Of a stretch of 64,000 bases of DNA, positions 45,268-55,333 are shown in pieces. The first letter of the stretch is position 1. Each line of letters opens with the position of its first letter. The notes beneath the pieces were generated by a model, which had not been told where the DNA came from, searched no databases, and saw nothing but the letters and a program-made list of their open reading frames with translations. The position numbers and the translations under genes are program-made. The stretch covers positions 1 through 64,000 of the forward strand of contig NZ_LKEU01000018.1 in NCBI RefSeq assembly GCF_001766835.1. Reading direction: 5' to 3'. This DNA comes from Acetobacterium wieringae. GTDB lineage: Bacteria; Bacillota; Clostridia; Eubacteriales; Eubacteriaceae.

Positions 45268-45357
45268 TTGACTTTATTCCCGTTTGATTTATAATGGTAA
45301 AGTAAGTTTTTTTATCAAGTCATCCGGATAGGGTTGTTTTCAATGGCGATAACAACC
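45268..45357 (+). promoter_or_regulatory. Promoter and ANTAR-like hairpin before the glutamate synthase-like gene
   Basis: Promoter TTGACT (45268-45273), 16 bases, TATAAT (45290-45295). In the leader a ten-pair stem with one T-T mismatch (45332-45341 with 45348-45357) closes a six-base loop AATGGC (45342-45347), again with A1 and G4. An alternative GGC/GCC plus ATAAC/GTTAT pairing overlaps it, but no T-run follows, so a terminator is not evident. Confidence 0.55.
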
Positions 45358-45414
45358 GTTACGTTATGCCTGCTGTCTGATAAAGATAAAACTAATTTTC
45401 AAGGGGGAAAATTT

Positions 45415-47007
45415 ATGAATCTTCAACAACCGAATGGCAATGATGCCACAGGTACTTTCAACCGATCCAAAAGTGTTGTCCCATGCTCTGGACTCTGTTC
45501 ACGCTGTGTGGACGGCTGTCGCGGAAATTGCGAAGTTTTCAAGGCCACTTTCCGAGGCCGGGAGCTGATTTATCCAGGTCCCTTCGGCGATGTCACCGCC
45601 GGTGGTGATAAGGATTATCCGGTCGATTATTCTCATTTAAATATTCAGGGTTATGCCCTGGGTGCCAAAGGCTTACCCAACGGCGAAGTGGGGACACCCG
45701 ACAATACCCGATTCCCCAACGTCAGCACTGAATGTGCCTATGGTTGGGACTCTAAAGTGGCCATGAATGTACCGATCTTTACTGGTGCTTTGGGATCAAC
45801 TGAAATCGCCCGGAAAAACTGGGATCATTTTGCTGTGGGTGCGGCGGTATCCGGCGTGACCATCGTCTGTGGTGAAAACGTCTGTGGGATTGACCCACGT
45901 CTGGTTCTTGATAAAAACAATATGGTTATTGAAGCGCCCGATATGGATCGCCGAATCGAAGCCTATAAAAAATATCATACTGGCAAGGGTGAAATCCTGA
46001 TTCAGATGAACGTCGAAGATACCCGTCTGGGTGTTGCTGAGTACATCATCAACAAACACCAGATTGAAACCATCGAGCTGAAATGGGGCCAGGGTGCTAA
46101 ATGTATCGGTGGTGAAATCAAGGTTAATACCATTGAGCGGGCTATGGAGCTGCAGCGACGTGGTTACATTGTCACCCCGGATCCCATGGATCCCGTGATT
46201 CAGGCGGCCTTTAATGACGGTGCAATTCACGAGTTTGAACGCCACAGCCGTTTGGGCTTTATCAGCGAAGAAAGCTTTATGGCCGAAGTTGAGCGTTTAA
46301 GAGCTTTAGGTTATAAACGAATTACTTTAAAAACCGGCGCTTACGGTTTAAGAGAACTGGCAATGGCAATCAAATGGTCTTCAAAAGCTAAAATTGATTT
46401 GTTAACCATCGACGGCGCTCCCGGCGGAACCGGAATGAGCCCCTGGCGAATGATGGAAGAATGGGGTATGCCTTCTATTTACCTGCATTCAGCCGCAGTT
46501 GAATTTGCTCAAATTCTGGAAGCTCAGGGCGAACGGGTTCCTGATCTGGCTTTTGCTGGCGGATTCAGCAGTGAAGACGGTGTTTTCAAAGCATTGGCCC
46601 TGGGTGCACCTTATGTCAAAGCCGTTTGTATGGGCCGGGCCCTGATGATTCCGGGAATGGTTGGTAAAAACATCGAACAATGGATGAAAGAAAACAACCT
46701 GCCCAAAACAATCAGCGAATTCGGCTCCACAGCAGAAGAAATTTTTGTCTGCTACGAAGCTGTCAAAGAAATCGTCGGTGCCAAAGAAATTAAAAACATT
46801 CCTCTGGGCGCCATTGGGATCTACAGCTACTCCGACAAAATCCGGGTTGGATTACAGCAGTTAATGGCTGGTGCCCGATGCTTCAATACCGACAGCATCA
46901 CCCGCAACGAACTGATGTCCCTAACGGAAGAATGTGCCAAAGTTACCAGGATTCCGTACCTGATGGAATGTGGTCGCGAAGAAGCCCTGTCAATTTTAAA
47001 AGGCTAA
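45415..47007 (+). CDS. Stand-alone glutamate synthase-like FMN protein
   Basis: 530 residues from the ATG at 45415 (AAGGGGG upstream). An N-terminal Cys-rich segment (CSGLCSRCVDGCRGNC) is followed by the FMN-binding glutamate synthase barrel (ELKWGQGAKCIGGEIK, TIDGAPGGTGMSPWRMM, DLAFAGGFSSEDGVFKALALGAPYVKAVCMGRALM). The glutaminase domain of GltB is absent. Related proteins occur in anaerobes and archaea with uncertain activity. The ANTAR-like hairpin in its leader suggests nitrogen control. Monocistronic, with a strong terminator behind it. Confidence 0.85.
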   Translation: MNLQQPNGNDATGTFNRSKSVVPCSGLCSRCVDGCRGNCEVFKATFRGRELIYPGPFGDVTAGGDKDYPVDYSHLNIQGYALGAKGLPNGEVGTPDNTRFPNVSTECAYGWDSKVAMNVPIFTGALGSTEIARKNWDHFAVGAAVSGVTIVCGENVCGIDPRLVLDKNNMVIEAPDMDRRIEAYKKYHTGKGEILIQMNVEDTRLGVAEYIINKHQIETIELKWGQGAKCIGGEIKVNTIERAMELQRRGYIVTPDPMDPVIQAAFNDGAIHEFERHSRLGFISEESFMAEVERLRALGYKRITLKTGAYGLRELAMAIKWSSKAKIDLLTIDGAPGGTGMSPWRMMEEWGMPSIYLHSAAVEFAQILEAQGERVPDLAFAGGFSSEDGVFKALALGAPYVKAVCMGRALMIPGMVGKNIEQWMKENNLPKTISEFGSTAEEIFVCYEAVKEIVGAKEIKNIPLGAIGIYSYSDKIRVGLQQLMAGARCFNTDSITRNELMSLTEECAKVTRIPYLMECGREEALSILKG

Positions 47008-47035
47008 TCCACTTTCTCTGAATTAATACCTTATC

Positions 47036-47080
47036 AGCCGACTGAATTTATCTTAAAGAAAAATTCAGTCGGCTCTTTTA
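47036..47080 (+). terminator. Intrinsic terminator
   Basis: AGCCGACTGAATTT / AAATTCAGTCGGCT perfect 14-base stem followed by CTTTTA. Confidence 0.9.
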
Positions 47081-47147
47081 ATTTGCTATTTTGCTCCTTC
47101 ACAGGTAAAATAAAATTAGCTTTTTATAAGGAAGAAGGAGATCACTC

Positions 47148-48362
47148 ATGGGATTAAAAGATCTATTTAAAGATGTTACCGATCTGGCCAAGGAAAGTAT
47201 TGATTCAATCCAAACTGATTTAGCCCTTAAAAAAGAAGAACAGGAACGGTTAAGAGCAGAAATGGATCAACGGATTAAAAGCTATACCGATACCCTGGTG
47301 GAACAACTTGTCAATCCGGCAGATGTTCCGGCCCGACCCCTGATCAATGCCGACGATGATGCGCTACTCAGCTTTACCAGAAATTTTAGCGAGAAACTGT
47401 TAATGCCTGTCAACAGTCCGGTATCAACAAAAATCAGTCTGTACCCCGATGAAGAAAAAGCCTTGAAAAATGTAACCAAAACCTTCCCCAGTTATACCAC
47501 TGCGGAAAAATTTCTGGCTCAATTTAAAGATGGCAAGGGACAGACCCTGCTACTGACCACCAGTAACCTTTACTTTAAAATTCTTTTCCCTGAAAACCCG
47601 TCCTTTTTTGCGGTGGGCTCAATCCCCCGGGACAAACTCTTTTGCATTGCCATCAATCAGGGCGATGCCCACTGCACCCTGTTGGTTAACGGCATCACCT
47701 TGATCACCACTCCAGTGGAAGAAATTAAAACCATCGACATCCTCACCCTGACAGAATACTTAAAGCGCCTGGGCAGTAACGATTTTGTGATTGATGACAA
47801 TCAGATTGATGCCTTCATCACTGCCAAGCTCGATCCCACGACCCGGGAAATTGTTGCGGGTTTTCTGGAACCGGAGGAAAAGCTGGTCTATTTTGCCTGG
47901 GGACTGGGTAGCCTGGTTGCCAAAAAGTTCATCACCTGCACCAGCCAAAAAATTGTTCTTTATGATCGGGAATCAAGTTCCAAAAAAAGTTTTCCCTACG
48001 ACCAGATCGTGTCACTGACCACCCAGCCCAGTACGGTTTCTTTTCTGGACTTGTCACTGACCCTGGGCATGAACCCCAATGACACCGAGATCAAAACCAT
48101 TGATGCCATCGAAACCATCAGCATCCTTTATGCCCGGGAAGCCGAGCGGGTCATCCAGATTTATCAGTCCCATAAGCCAGACGCTGCCACTGCAGCAGCC
48201 CCAGAGCAGGCCCCAACTGAACCAGGCCAAACCGAAACCACCGAGCCTACAGCCGAAGACCCGATTGCGATGATCGAAAAACTGGCCGGTTTAAAAGAAA
48301 AAGGCATTATCAGCGAGGAAGAGTTCAATCAGAAAAAGCAGGAATTGTTGGCTAAATTATAA
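47148..48362 (+). CDS. PH-like (YokE-type) protein with SHOCT domain
   Basis: 404 residues, no membrane segment. An N-terminal amphipathic coiled region (about 5-50), a middle with two bacterial PH-like units (the second about 230-335, EKLVYFAWGLGSLVAKKFITCTSQKIVLYDRESS), an Ala/Pro/Glu-rich linker and a C-terminal SHOCT module (DPIAMIEKLAGLKEKGIISEEEFNQKKQELL). PH-like/SHOCT proteins are often membrane-stress or phage-related, but no function is claimed. AAGGAG precedes the start. Confidence 0.7.
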   Translation: MGLKDLFKDVTDLAKESIDSIQTDLALKKEEQERLRAEMDQRIKSYTDTLVEQLVNPADVPARPLINADDDALLSFTRNFSEKLLMPVNSPVSTKISLYPDEEKALKNVTKTFPSYTTAEKFLAQFKDGKGQTLLLTTSNLYFKILFPENPSFFAVGSIPRDKLFCIAINQGDAHCTLLVNGITLITTPVEEIKTIDILTLTEYLKRLGSNDFVIDDNQIDAFITAKLDPTTREIVAGFLEPEEKLVYFAWGLGSLVAKKFITCTSQKIVLYDRESSSKKSFPYDQIVSLTTQPSTVSFLDLSLTLGMNPNDTEIKTIDAIETISILYAREAERVIQIYQSHKPDAATAAAPEQAPTEPGQTETTEPTAEDPIAMIEKLAGLKEKGIISEEEFNQKKQELLAKL

Positions 48363-48392
48363 GCTTGTCTCCGCTTTATTTTGATGCCACCT

Positions 48393-48437
48393 AAAAAACC
48401 GAGAACCGCACTTTTACGTGCGGCTCTCGGTTTTTTT
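48393..48437. terminator. Bidirectional terminator
   Basis: AAAACCGAGAACCGCAC / GTGCGGCTCTCGGTTTT stem with a six-base loop and A/T runs on both sides. Confidence 0.92.
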
Positions 48438-48528
48438 AATTTTTAAACTATTTCGGTTAACATCGTCAAGCAACCATTCCCAATAACAGTTTGCAGGCTA
48501 ATTACAGACCAATGTTGATTTTCACCGC

Positions 48529-51500
48529 TTAGTACTTATCCATTTCCATCGCATCCAGTATAATCTGGGGCTGATTCGACTCTACTTTAGCACGGTTATT
48601 AATCGGAGCGGTGTTTTCTTTTTGGCGCTGGGACTGTTCCTTAAGCTTAAAGGCTCCAACCATGGCCTTAAGCATTTCGGCCTGACCGGTTAATTCTTCA
48701 CTGGCGGCAGCACTTTCTTCTGCTGTTGCCGAATTGGTTTGCACCACCTGAGAAACCTGTTCGATCCCCTGCGTGATCTGGGCAATTTCTGAGGCCTGAT
48801 CATTGGACGCCTGGGCAATATTGCCCACCAGGCCGGTTACCTTCTCAATTTCATTTAATATTTCTCGCAGGCTTTCCGCCGTTTCATCAGCAATCCTTGT
48901 CCCAACCTCGACCCGTTCCATCGAACCTTCAATCAGTCCGGTGGTTTCCTTGGCAGCTTCGGCACTGCGGGCTGCCAGAGTTCTGACTTCTTCGGCAACA
49001 ACCGCAAAGCCTTTGCCATGTTGTCCGGCCCGGGCCGCTTCGACGGCCGCATTCAAGGCCAGGATATTGGTCTGGAAGGCAATATCATCAATAACCTTGA
49101 TGATTTTTGAAATATTGTTTGATGATTCATCAATGTCACCCATAGCCGAGATCATTTTGCTCATCTGTCCATTCCCCACCTCGGCATTTTTACGAACTCG
49201 CACCGCCAGCTCGTTGGCCTCATTAGCCCGGCTGGCGTTTTGTTTGGTTTCACCAGCCACTTCTTCGATGGAGGCAGTCAGTTCCTGGATCGAGCTGGCC
49301 TGCTCGGTGGTTCCCTGGGCCAGCGCCTGACCACCATCAGAAATCTGTCGGGCGCCAATCTCCACCTGGGCAGCAGCCACATCGATATCGGACATGGTGC
49401 TACTCAAGCTGGCACTGATGCCATTTAGGGCTTCCTTAATCACCAGAAAATCCCCGGAATAGGTGGAGGTGATCTCCTGATCCAGATTTCCCCGGCTCAT
49501 TTCTGCCAGCGTAATGGCAATTTCATCGACATAACGTTTCAGATTCGCAATGGTCTGATTCATCGCTTCTTTAATGATGGCATGGTCGCCCTGATAATCG
49601 CCGCTCATTTGAGTATTGAGATTTCCGGCTGCCAATTCTTTGAGCGTTTCGGAGGCCTCGTTGATGGGATGAATCACGGCATCCAGGGTCTGGTTAAAGC
49701 CAGCAATGACTTTTTCGTACTCCCCGTTAAATTTTGTCTGATCCCCTCTAAAACTCAGATCTCCCTTAACGGCAGTGACCGCCATTTTTTGAGTTTCAGC
49801 CACCAGTAGAACAATGTTCTCCATCATTCCAATCAGACTCGGTATCAGGGTATCCTTATCACTTCGTTTACCGATGGCTTTTAGTTGCTGTAAGTCACTG
49901 AGTTCACCGGCCTCAATATGGTTGGCAATCGCAACAATTCGAACCAGCTGATCATGAACGGCATTAATGCCATTTCCGATCTCACCATAAATCCCCAGGT
50001 ATTGACTCTCAATTTTTTGACTGAGATCATTCTGGCTCATCAATCCCAGGATCCGGTTGCCCTCCTGAAGTGCTCCCAGTCCCTCAATGCAGGCGTTGAT
50101 GCTTTGTTTCAGCTTATCAAAATCACCCTGATATGCTTTATTGATTTTTTCGGGAATTTCACCCTGACCAATACGGTTGACATATTCAGCAGCAATGTTT
50201 AAGGGTCCTACAACCGCATCCAGGGTGGCATTCACCCCTTTTACAATATCCCGAAAGCCCCCGGCAAATGCTTCGGCATTGCCTCTGGTTTCCAATTTTC
50301 CCGCCACAGCTGCCTGAGACAATCGGGTTGCCTCGACGATCAAGTCGCGAATCGTCTTAATGGTTTGTTTCAGGGCTGGGGTGATTTCATCCAGATCATC
50401 TTTTTCTTCCAGATCAGCCGACACATCCCCAGCTGAGATCTGGTTCATGGTGCCAATCACGACGTTCTGAAGATCATCGGCAAACTCATCCATGGCCATC
50501 GCCATTTCGCCAATTTCATCCTCGGATTCCAGATTCAGGCGAATCCCCAGATGCCCCTTACCCATTTCTTTAATCATATGGTTGACACTGGCAATCGGTT
50601 TTGTGATGGATGTCGACAGTTTGTATAAAATAAATCCCAAGATCAGAAAGACAAACAATCCCGCCAGGGCGATTAACAGAATATTTTTGGTGATGGCGGC
50701 TTGAACACTGGCCATGGAATAACCGATGTTCAAGGCCCCCTGGAGTTCGCCATTGATGACAACCGGATATACCACATTATAAACATTGGCGTTTTCCGTT
50801 TCATTAAATAATTCCTGCGCAATCATTTCACCATCAAGAGCGACCGTTTTTATAACTTCATCATCCTGATAGCTTTTGCCTATATTGTCTTTGTTGCTGT
50901 CTGCCACCCCGACTAAATCTTTATCAATAAAACTGGCATAAACAATGTTTTCATCCGCTACCAATTCATCAATCAACGCCTGGTAGCCGAATTTTTCGGT
51001 CAGTTCCAGCACCCGATCGGCTGATACCCCAGCCTGCACAAATTCGCCGGTATTGCTCCTCACATAACCATACTTAAATAAGTTTCCCGTTTCGCTGTCG
51101 GCCCGGATTTCTTCCATCAGTTCCGGAGCCCCGCTGACCATAAACTCATGGATGGGATGATCTGCCGGTACAGTCCAGCCCAGATATTCACCATAGGCGG
51201 CCGTAAAAATGGTTCCTGCCGGATTATAGAGGTAAATGGGATTAATCCCGGTTTGCTGGGATAACTGGGTTAAGTATTCGTCGTTGACCCGATCACGGTT
51301 GGCAAAAATAATATTTCCGACACTGCGAAGCTGCGCCTCCAGCATTTCATTCATGGTTTTAACAGCTTCGGTATTATCCTCGATCCGACTGACAAAACGC
51401 TGGGATGACGAAAAACCATTTTCCCGCATCTCCGCCAGTAAGCTCTCCCGGGTCAAAAACGATGAAATTGCCCCAATCATCAGAACCCCGATAAGCACGC

Positions 51501-51567
51501 AGATCAGCGGCACAAACAGCAGTTTTACTTTAATCGACTTTCTTTTCTGGTTACTTCTTTCTTCCAT
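48529..51567 (-). CDS. Large methyl-accepting chemotaxis protein
   Basis: 1012 residues. First membrane span about 13-33, an extracytoplasmic Cache-type sensor (about 35-285, with [20 protein letters not shown]), second span about 290-315, then HAMP followed by several HAMP-like repeats (about 315-700, each near NxxLxxxxxPIxxAAE). The signalling domain (about 730-960) has the conserved hairpin [17 protein letters not shown]. It is encoded next to the betaine-type transport and demethylation genes, so methylated amines are candidate ligands; that is inference. Confidence 0.9.
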   Translation of the reverse strand: MEERSNQKRKSIKVKLLFVPLICVLIGVLMIGAISSFLTRESLLAEMRENGFSSSQRFVSRIEDNTEAVKTMNEMLEAQLRSVGNIIFANRDRVNDEYLTQLSQQTGINPIYLYNPAGTIFTAAYGEYLGWTVPADHPIHEFMVSGAPELMEEIRADSETGNLFKYGYVRSNTGEFVQAGVSADRVLELTEKFGYQALIDELVADENIVYASFIDKDLVGVADSNKDNIGKSYQDDEVIKTVALDGEMIAQELFNETENANVYNVVYPVVINGELQGALNIGYSMASVQAAITKNILLIALAGLFVFLILGFILYKLSTSITKPIASVNHMIKEMGKGHLGIRLNLESEDEIGEMAMAMDEFADDLQNVVIGTMNQISAGDVSADLEEKDDLDEITPALKQTIKTIRDLIVEATRLSQAAVAGKLETRGNAEAFAGGFRDIVKGVNATLDAVVGPLNIAAEYVNRIGQGEIPEKINKAYQGDFDKLKQSINACIEGLGALQEGNRILGLMSQNDLSQKIESQYLGIYGEIGNGINAVHDQLVRIVAIANHIEAGELSDLQQLKAIGKRSDKDTLIPSLIGMMENIVLLVAETQKMAVTAVKGDLSFRGDQTKFNGEYEKVIAGFNQTLDAVIHPINEASETLKELAAGNLNTQMSGDYQGDHAIIKEAMNQTIANLKRYVDEIAITLAEMSRGNLDQEITSTYSGDFLVIKEALNGISASLSSTMSDIDVAAAQVEIGARQISDGGQALAQGTTEQASSIQELTASIEEVAGETKQNASRANEANELAVRVRKNAEVGNGQMSKMISAMGDIDESSNNISKIIKVIDDIAFQTNILALNAAVEAARAGQHGKGFAVVAEEVRTLAARSAEAAKETTGLIEGSMERVEVGTRIADETAESLREILNEIEKVTGLVGNIAQASNDQASEIAQITQGIEQVSQVVQTNSATAEESAAASEELTGQAEMLKAMVGAFKLKEQSQRQKENTAPINNRAKVESNQPQIILDAMEMDKY

Positions 51568-51634
51568 CTCCGATTACCTTCTTCCCCTTTTATTTGATTA
51601 TTTCATCCGATCATTGATCGTTTCGGGACACAAT

Positions 51635-53101
51635 TTAATTGTTTTCCTCGCTGGAAAATGCCTTGTAGATGGCCACACACATCATGATAATAATCAGTAA
51701 AAACGGCAGGGCCATAATGATTGAGGTATTTCGCATGGCAACCAGGCCACCACTAAAGAGCAGAACGATCGCCATCAGGGAGAGCAACGTCCCCCAGATA
51801 ATTTTAATGCGGGTGTCCGGATTTAAATCACCATTTCGGGAAAACATCCCGATGACAAAGGTGGCGGAGTCGGCAGAGGTCACAAAAAAAGTAATAATCA
51901 GAATTGTTGCCACAACGGAGATTATGCTCCCCAGCGGCAAATGGGCCAGGGTCGCAAACAAGCCGATTGTCACATCACTCGTCACTTTGGAGACTAAATC
52001 AACTCCGTCAAAAATTTCAAAATACAAGGCCGTTCCGCCAAAAACCGTAAACCAGATACAGCAAAAAATCGCTGGTAGAATAATGACGCCCAGGACAAAT
52101 TCTTTCACTGTCCGACCCTTCGATATTCTGGCGATAAAGGTTCCCACAAAGGGGCCCCAGGACAGCCACCAGGCCCAATAAAAAATTGTCCAGGTACCAA
52201 TCCAGGGATCTTTTTCAAAGGGTGATAAGGCCAGACTCATGGGCAGCAGGTTCTGCAGATAGCCGCTGAGACTGACAAAAAAAGTATCAAGAATAAACAC
52301 GGTGGGGCCAAAGATAAAAACAAACAGCAAAAGCAACACGGCAATAATGATATTGGTGTTGCTGAGTATTTTTATTCCCTTGTCCAGGCCGGTGGTTGCT
52401 GAAATCAAAAACATAATGGTGATCACAATAATAATAACAACCTGGGTGGTAATATTGTTGGGTATATTGAATAAGGTATTTAAACCGCCGTTAACCTGCA
52501 GGGCGCCCATTCCCAGAGACGTTGCCACCCCGATGACGGTTAATATCAGCGCCAGGATATCGATTACATGACCAATCGGCCCCTTACTTTTTTCACCTAA
52601 GAGGGGGTAGAGGGTGGAACTGATCAGGCAGGGCATTTTTTTACGGAAAGTGACGTAGGCCAGGGCCAGACCAACAATCGCATAAATCGCCCAGGGATGA
52701 AGTCCCCAATGCAAAAAAGTATAGCGAAACGCCATCATCGCCGACTGATTTGAAGACGGTTCGATCCCCATCGGCGGTTGGGCATAATGAAAAACCGGCT
52801 CGGCGACGCCCCAGAAAACCAGTCCAATTCCCATCCCAGCGCTAAAGAGCATGGCAAACCAGGAAAAGTTGGAGTACTCAGGACGGGCATCGTCATCTCC
52901 CAAACGGATTTTCCCAAAGCGGCTAAAGGCCAGAAAAAGCGAAAAAGTCAGAATCCCCAGCACCGTTGCCAGGTAAAACCAACCCAGATCATTGGTGATT
53001 ATTCCAAACAACTGACTGGTAGCGCCCAATAATTGCTCCGGGAATAAAAAGCCAAAAATGAGAAACAACAGAATGAGTATAATTGAAACGTAGAATACCA
53101 T
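51635..53101 (-). CDS. BCCT-family betaine/carnitine/choline transporter, first copy
   Basis: 488 residues from the ATG at 53101 (AAGGAAG upstream). Twelve hydrophobic spans with the BCCT aromatic-box stretch FYWAWWLSWGPFVGTFIARIS and GMGIGLVFWGVAEP. Members import glycine betaine, choline or carnitine. The N-terminal extension is short, as in catabolic rather than osmosensing members. It lies after the corrinoid-protein gene, behind a terminator-like hairpin (53118-53160), so it may be expressed at a lower level than the rest. Confidence 0.92.
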   Translation of the reverse strand: MVFYVSIILILLFLIFGFLFPEQLLGATSQLFGIITNDLGWFYLATVLGILTFSLFLAFSRFGKIRLGDDDARPEYSNFSWFAMLFSAGMGIGLVFWGVAEPVFHYAQPPMGIEPSSNQSAMMAFRYTFLHWGLHPWAIYAIVGLALAYVTFRKKMPCLISSTLYPLLGEKSKGPIGHVIDILALILTVIGVATSLGMGALQVNGGLNTLFNIPNNITTQVVIIIVITIMFLISATTGLDKGIKILSNTNIIIAVLLLLFVFIFGPTVFILDTFFVSLSGYLQNLLPMSLALSPFEKDPWIGTWTIFYWAWWLSWGPFVGTFIARISKGRTVKEFVLGVIILPAIFCCIWFTVFGGTALYFEIFDGVDLVSKVTSDVTIGLFATLAHLPLGSIISVVATILIITFFVTSADSATFVIGMFSRNGDLNPDTRIKIIWGTLLSLMAIVLLFSGGLVAMRNTSIIMALPFLLIIIMMCVAIYKAFSSEENN

Positions 53102-53117
53102 CTTGTTCACTTCCTTT

Positions 53118-53160
53118 TGATGCCAGAAAGGTGCCAAAATTAAAATCATTCTGGCACCTG
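53118..53160 (-). terminator. Hairpin between the corrinoid protein and BCCT genes
   Basis: AGGTGCCA / TGGCACCT stem on the minus strand with only a short T stretch afterwards. It is either a partial terminator or a processing site reducing expression of the distal transporter. Confidence 0.5.
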
Positions 53161-53204
53161 TTTCGGCAATGTTAAATTATTTTATCATAGTTTTTAAGAA
53201 TAAT

Positions 53205-53852
53205 CTAGGCTAATAATTGTTTACACAGTTCAACCGCTTCATCAGCTGTTTCGGCCCAGCCATCAGCCCCAATATCTTCGCCCCATTTAGCACTGGTCGG
53301 GCCACCGCCGATAATAATTTTGTACTTATCACGAAGATTATTATCATTGAGGTACTCAACCAATGTTTTTTGCGATTTCATGGTGGTGGTCAGCAGGGCG
53401 CTGGCAGCGATAATTTTTGCTCCCACTTCGTCCGCTTTAGCCACAAATTCTTCGGCTTTCTGATCGATCCCGATATCGTAAACTTTAAAGCCAGCCGAGG
53501 TCAGCAGGGCCCCGACAATGTTCTTACCGATGTCATGAATGTCCCCTTCAACGGTTCCCAGAACAATTTTACCCTTATCTTCATAACCGCCATCACCTTC
53601 ACCGGCAGCCAGCACTTCTTCCAGGACATCCATCCCGGCTTTCATGGCATCTGCCGCCATCATAACATCCGGTAGGAACGCTTCGCCGTTTGTCCAGGCT
53701 TTACCAACTTCTTCAATCCCTCCGATAAAGCCCAGCTGAACGGCCTGTACCGGATCTACTTTTTCAGCGATGACTCGTTCAGCCAGCTCAACTGCTAAAT
53801 CTTCATCACCATCCACAATTGCATCTTTAATTTCATCAAAAATTGTACTCAT
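53205..53852 (-). CDS. mtgC: Methyltransferase corrinoid protein (MtgC/MttC-like)
   Basis: 215 residues. N-terminal four-helix cap (about 1-88) and Rossmann cobalamin domain with the base-off motif DIHDIGKN (Asp104, His106, Gly109), a SALLTTTM loop and GGGPTSAKW. It carries the methyl group on cobalt between the MttB-family enzyme and the methyl-THF-forming enzyme. Encoded 29 bases after the MttB-family gene. Co(I) would need re-reduction, perhaps by the RACo-like protein at 39-40.5 kb. Confidence 0.92.
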   Translation of the reverse strand: MSTIFDEIKDAIVDGDEDLAVELAERVIAEKVDPVQAVQLGFIGGIEEVGKAWTNGEAFLPDVMMAADAMKAGMDVLEEVLAAGEGDGGYEDKGKIVLGTVEGDIHDIGKNIVGALLTSAGFKVYDIGIDQKAEEFVAKADEVGAKIIAASALLTTTMKSQKTLVEYLNDNNLRDKYKIIIGGGPTSAKWGEDIGADGWAETADEAVELCKQLLA

Positions 53853-53881
53853 TATTCTTCTCCTTTTTACCTTTATTATTG

Positions 53882-55312
53882 TTATTTAATCAATTCTTTG
53901 GTTCGTTTTTCAATAAATGCTTCAATTTTAGCTTTCACGTCCGCATCCAGCTCTGGTGCAGTGTAGTTAGCCAACACTTCCTGCCATCGGGCTTTGGCTC
54001 GCTGGTTGGTATCCAACCCATCTTTGGCCCACGCATCAAATGACTGTCTGTCACTTAAGGCTGGTCGGAAGAATTCGGTTTTAAAATTCTTACGCGTATG
54101 TTTCTGAGTCAGGAAATGTCCGCCTGGTCCTACAGTCTTAATGACGTCAAAGGCCATTTTTTCATCGCTATCACAATCAAAACCTTTTAGGTAGCGCAAT
54201 ACCATACCGGCGATTTCATCATCTACCATGAACTTTTCATAAGACATGGCCATGTAATATTGCAGAATCCCGGCTGTATGTAACACAAAGTTGACGCCGG
54301 TGGTGCTGGCTGCAAAGAGAACCATCATCGATTCATAACCGGCCTGGGCATCAACGGTTTTAGCATCACTCAAACCGCCGCCCCCACGACACGGAACACC
54401 ATAGAACCGTGATAACTGGGCACTGGCTGATGCGAACAAGGCATTTTCCGGATTACCAATTGATAATGAACCGGTTGACATATCTGAGGCGGTAGAAGTT
54501 GATCCATAAACAACTGGAGTCCCGGGGTTGATACACTGAGCCAGGGTAATTCCTGCCAGAACTTCCGCATTCTGTAATGATAGCGCCCCTGCCATGGTAG
54601 CTGGTCCGGTTGATCCGGCCATTACCAATGAAGCAATAACCATTGGCTGTCCCGTTTCAGCGTAGGCCATTAAACCACCCAGCATTCGATCGTCATATTT
54701 AAGCGGTGTCACCGAGTTGATCAGGCAGATCAGAGCCGGTTTTTCTTTGATCACATCCAGTCCCCCATGAAGAATGGCGGTCATCTCGATGGAGTCTCTG
54801 GCAAATTCATAGCCAGATGAGCTACCCATAAAGCACTTGTCCGAATTGGTGATATGGCTGTAAGCCATTTTAAGATGACGGATGTCATCGGGCACATCAG
54901 TCGGTTCAACAACTGTCCCGCCGGTCATATGGATATTTTTGCTGGCACCAGCCAGTTTTACAAAATTATCATAGTCGGCCATGGTCGCATCGCGTTTACC
55001 ACCATCTGCATCATAAATAAAGGGAGCGCCATAACCAGGCATGTAAATGGTATTACCATCGCCACAAACCAGATTGTGTTCAGGATTACGGGCATGCAGG
55101 GTAAACTGAGCTGGGGCCTTTTCAACCATTTCTTCGACAAAGTCCGGTTCCAGAAAAACGCGGTGTCCTTCGACCCGTTGACCATGTTTTTTGAAAATTT
55201 CGATGACCGGATCATACGAAAACTCAATCCCAATTTCCTTTAGAATTCTCATACTGTTCTTGTGAATCTTATTAATTTGTTCATCCGTTAATACATCAAA
55301 TTTTGGTAACAT
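53882..55312 (-). CDS. mtgB: Non-pyrrolysine MttB-family methyltransferase (glycine betaine type)
   Basis: 476 residues, a full-length MttB barrel read with no in-frame amber codon, so pyrrolysine is not used. Conserved blocks include MTGGTVVEPTDVPDDIRH, LICLINSVTPLKYDDRML and RGGGGLSDAKTVDAQAGYES. Pyl-lacking members such as MtgB demethylate glycine betaine to dimethylglycine and methylate a corrinoid protein. Betaine is the best guess from the two BCCT transporters nearby; carnitine, proline betaine or choline-derived substrates are alternatives. Confidence 0.88.
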   Translation of the reverse strand: MLPKFDVLTDEQINKIHKNSMRILKEIGIEFSYDPVIEIFKKHGQRVEGHRVFLEPDFVEEMVEKAPAQFTLHARNPEHNLVCGDGNTIYMPGYGAPFIYDADGGKRDATMADYDNFVKLAGASKNIHMTGGTVVEPTDVPDDIRHLKMAYSHITNSDKCFMGSSSGYEFARDSIEMTAILHGGLDVIKEKPALICLINSVTPLKYDDRMLGGLMAYAETGQPMVIASLVMAGSTGPATMAGALSLQNAEVLAGITLAQCINPGTPVVYGSTSTASDMSTGSLSIGNPENALFASASAQLSRFYGVPCRGGGGLSDAKTVDAQAGYESMMVLFAASTTGVNFVLHTAGILQYYMAMSYEKFMVDDEIAGMVLRYLKGFDCDSDEKMAFDVIKTVGPGGHFLTQKHTRKNFKTEFFRPALSDRQSFDAWAKDGLDTNQRAKARWQEVLANYTAPELDADVKAKIEAFIEKRTKELIK

Positions 55313-55333
55313 CTAAAATACCTCTTTCTTTAT

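Noticed and set aside
48803..49330. 175-codon open frame antisense to the chemoreceptor gene
   Set aside because: It lies opposite the conserved signalling domain and has a composition typical of a reverse-frame artefact.
53882..55312. Possible pyrrolysine-containing trimethylamine methyltransferase
   Set aside because: The frame is full length without an in-frame TAG, so it belongs to the non-pyrrolysine group.
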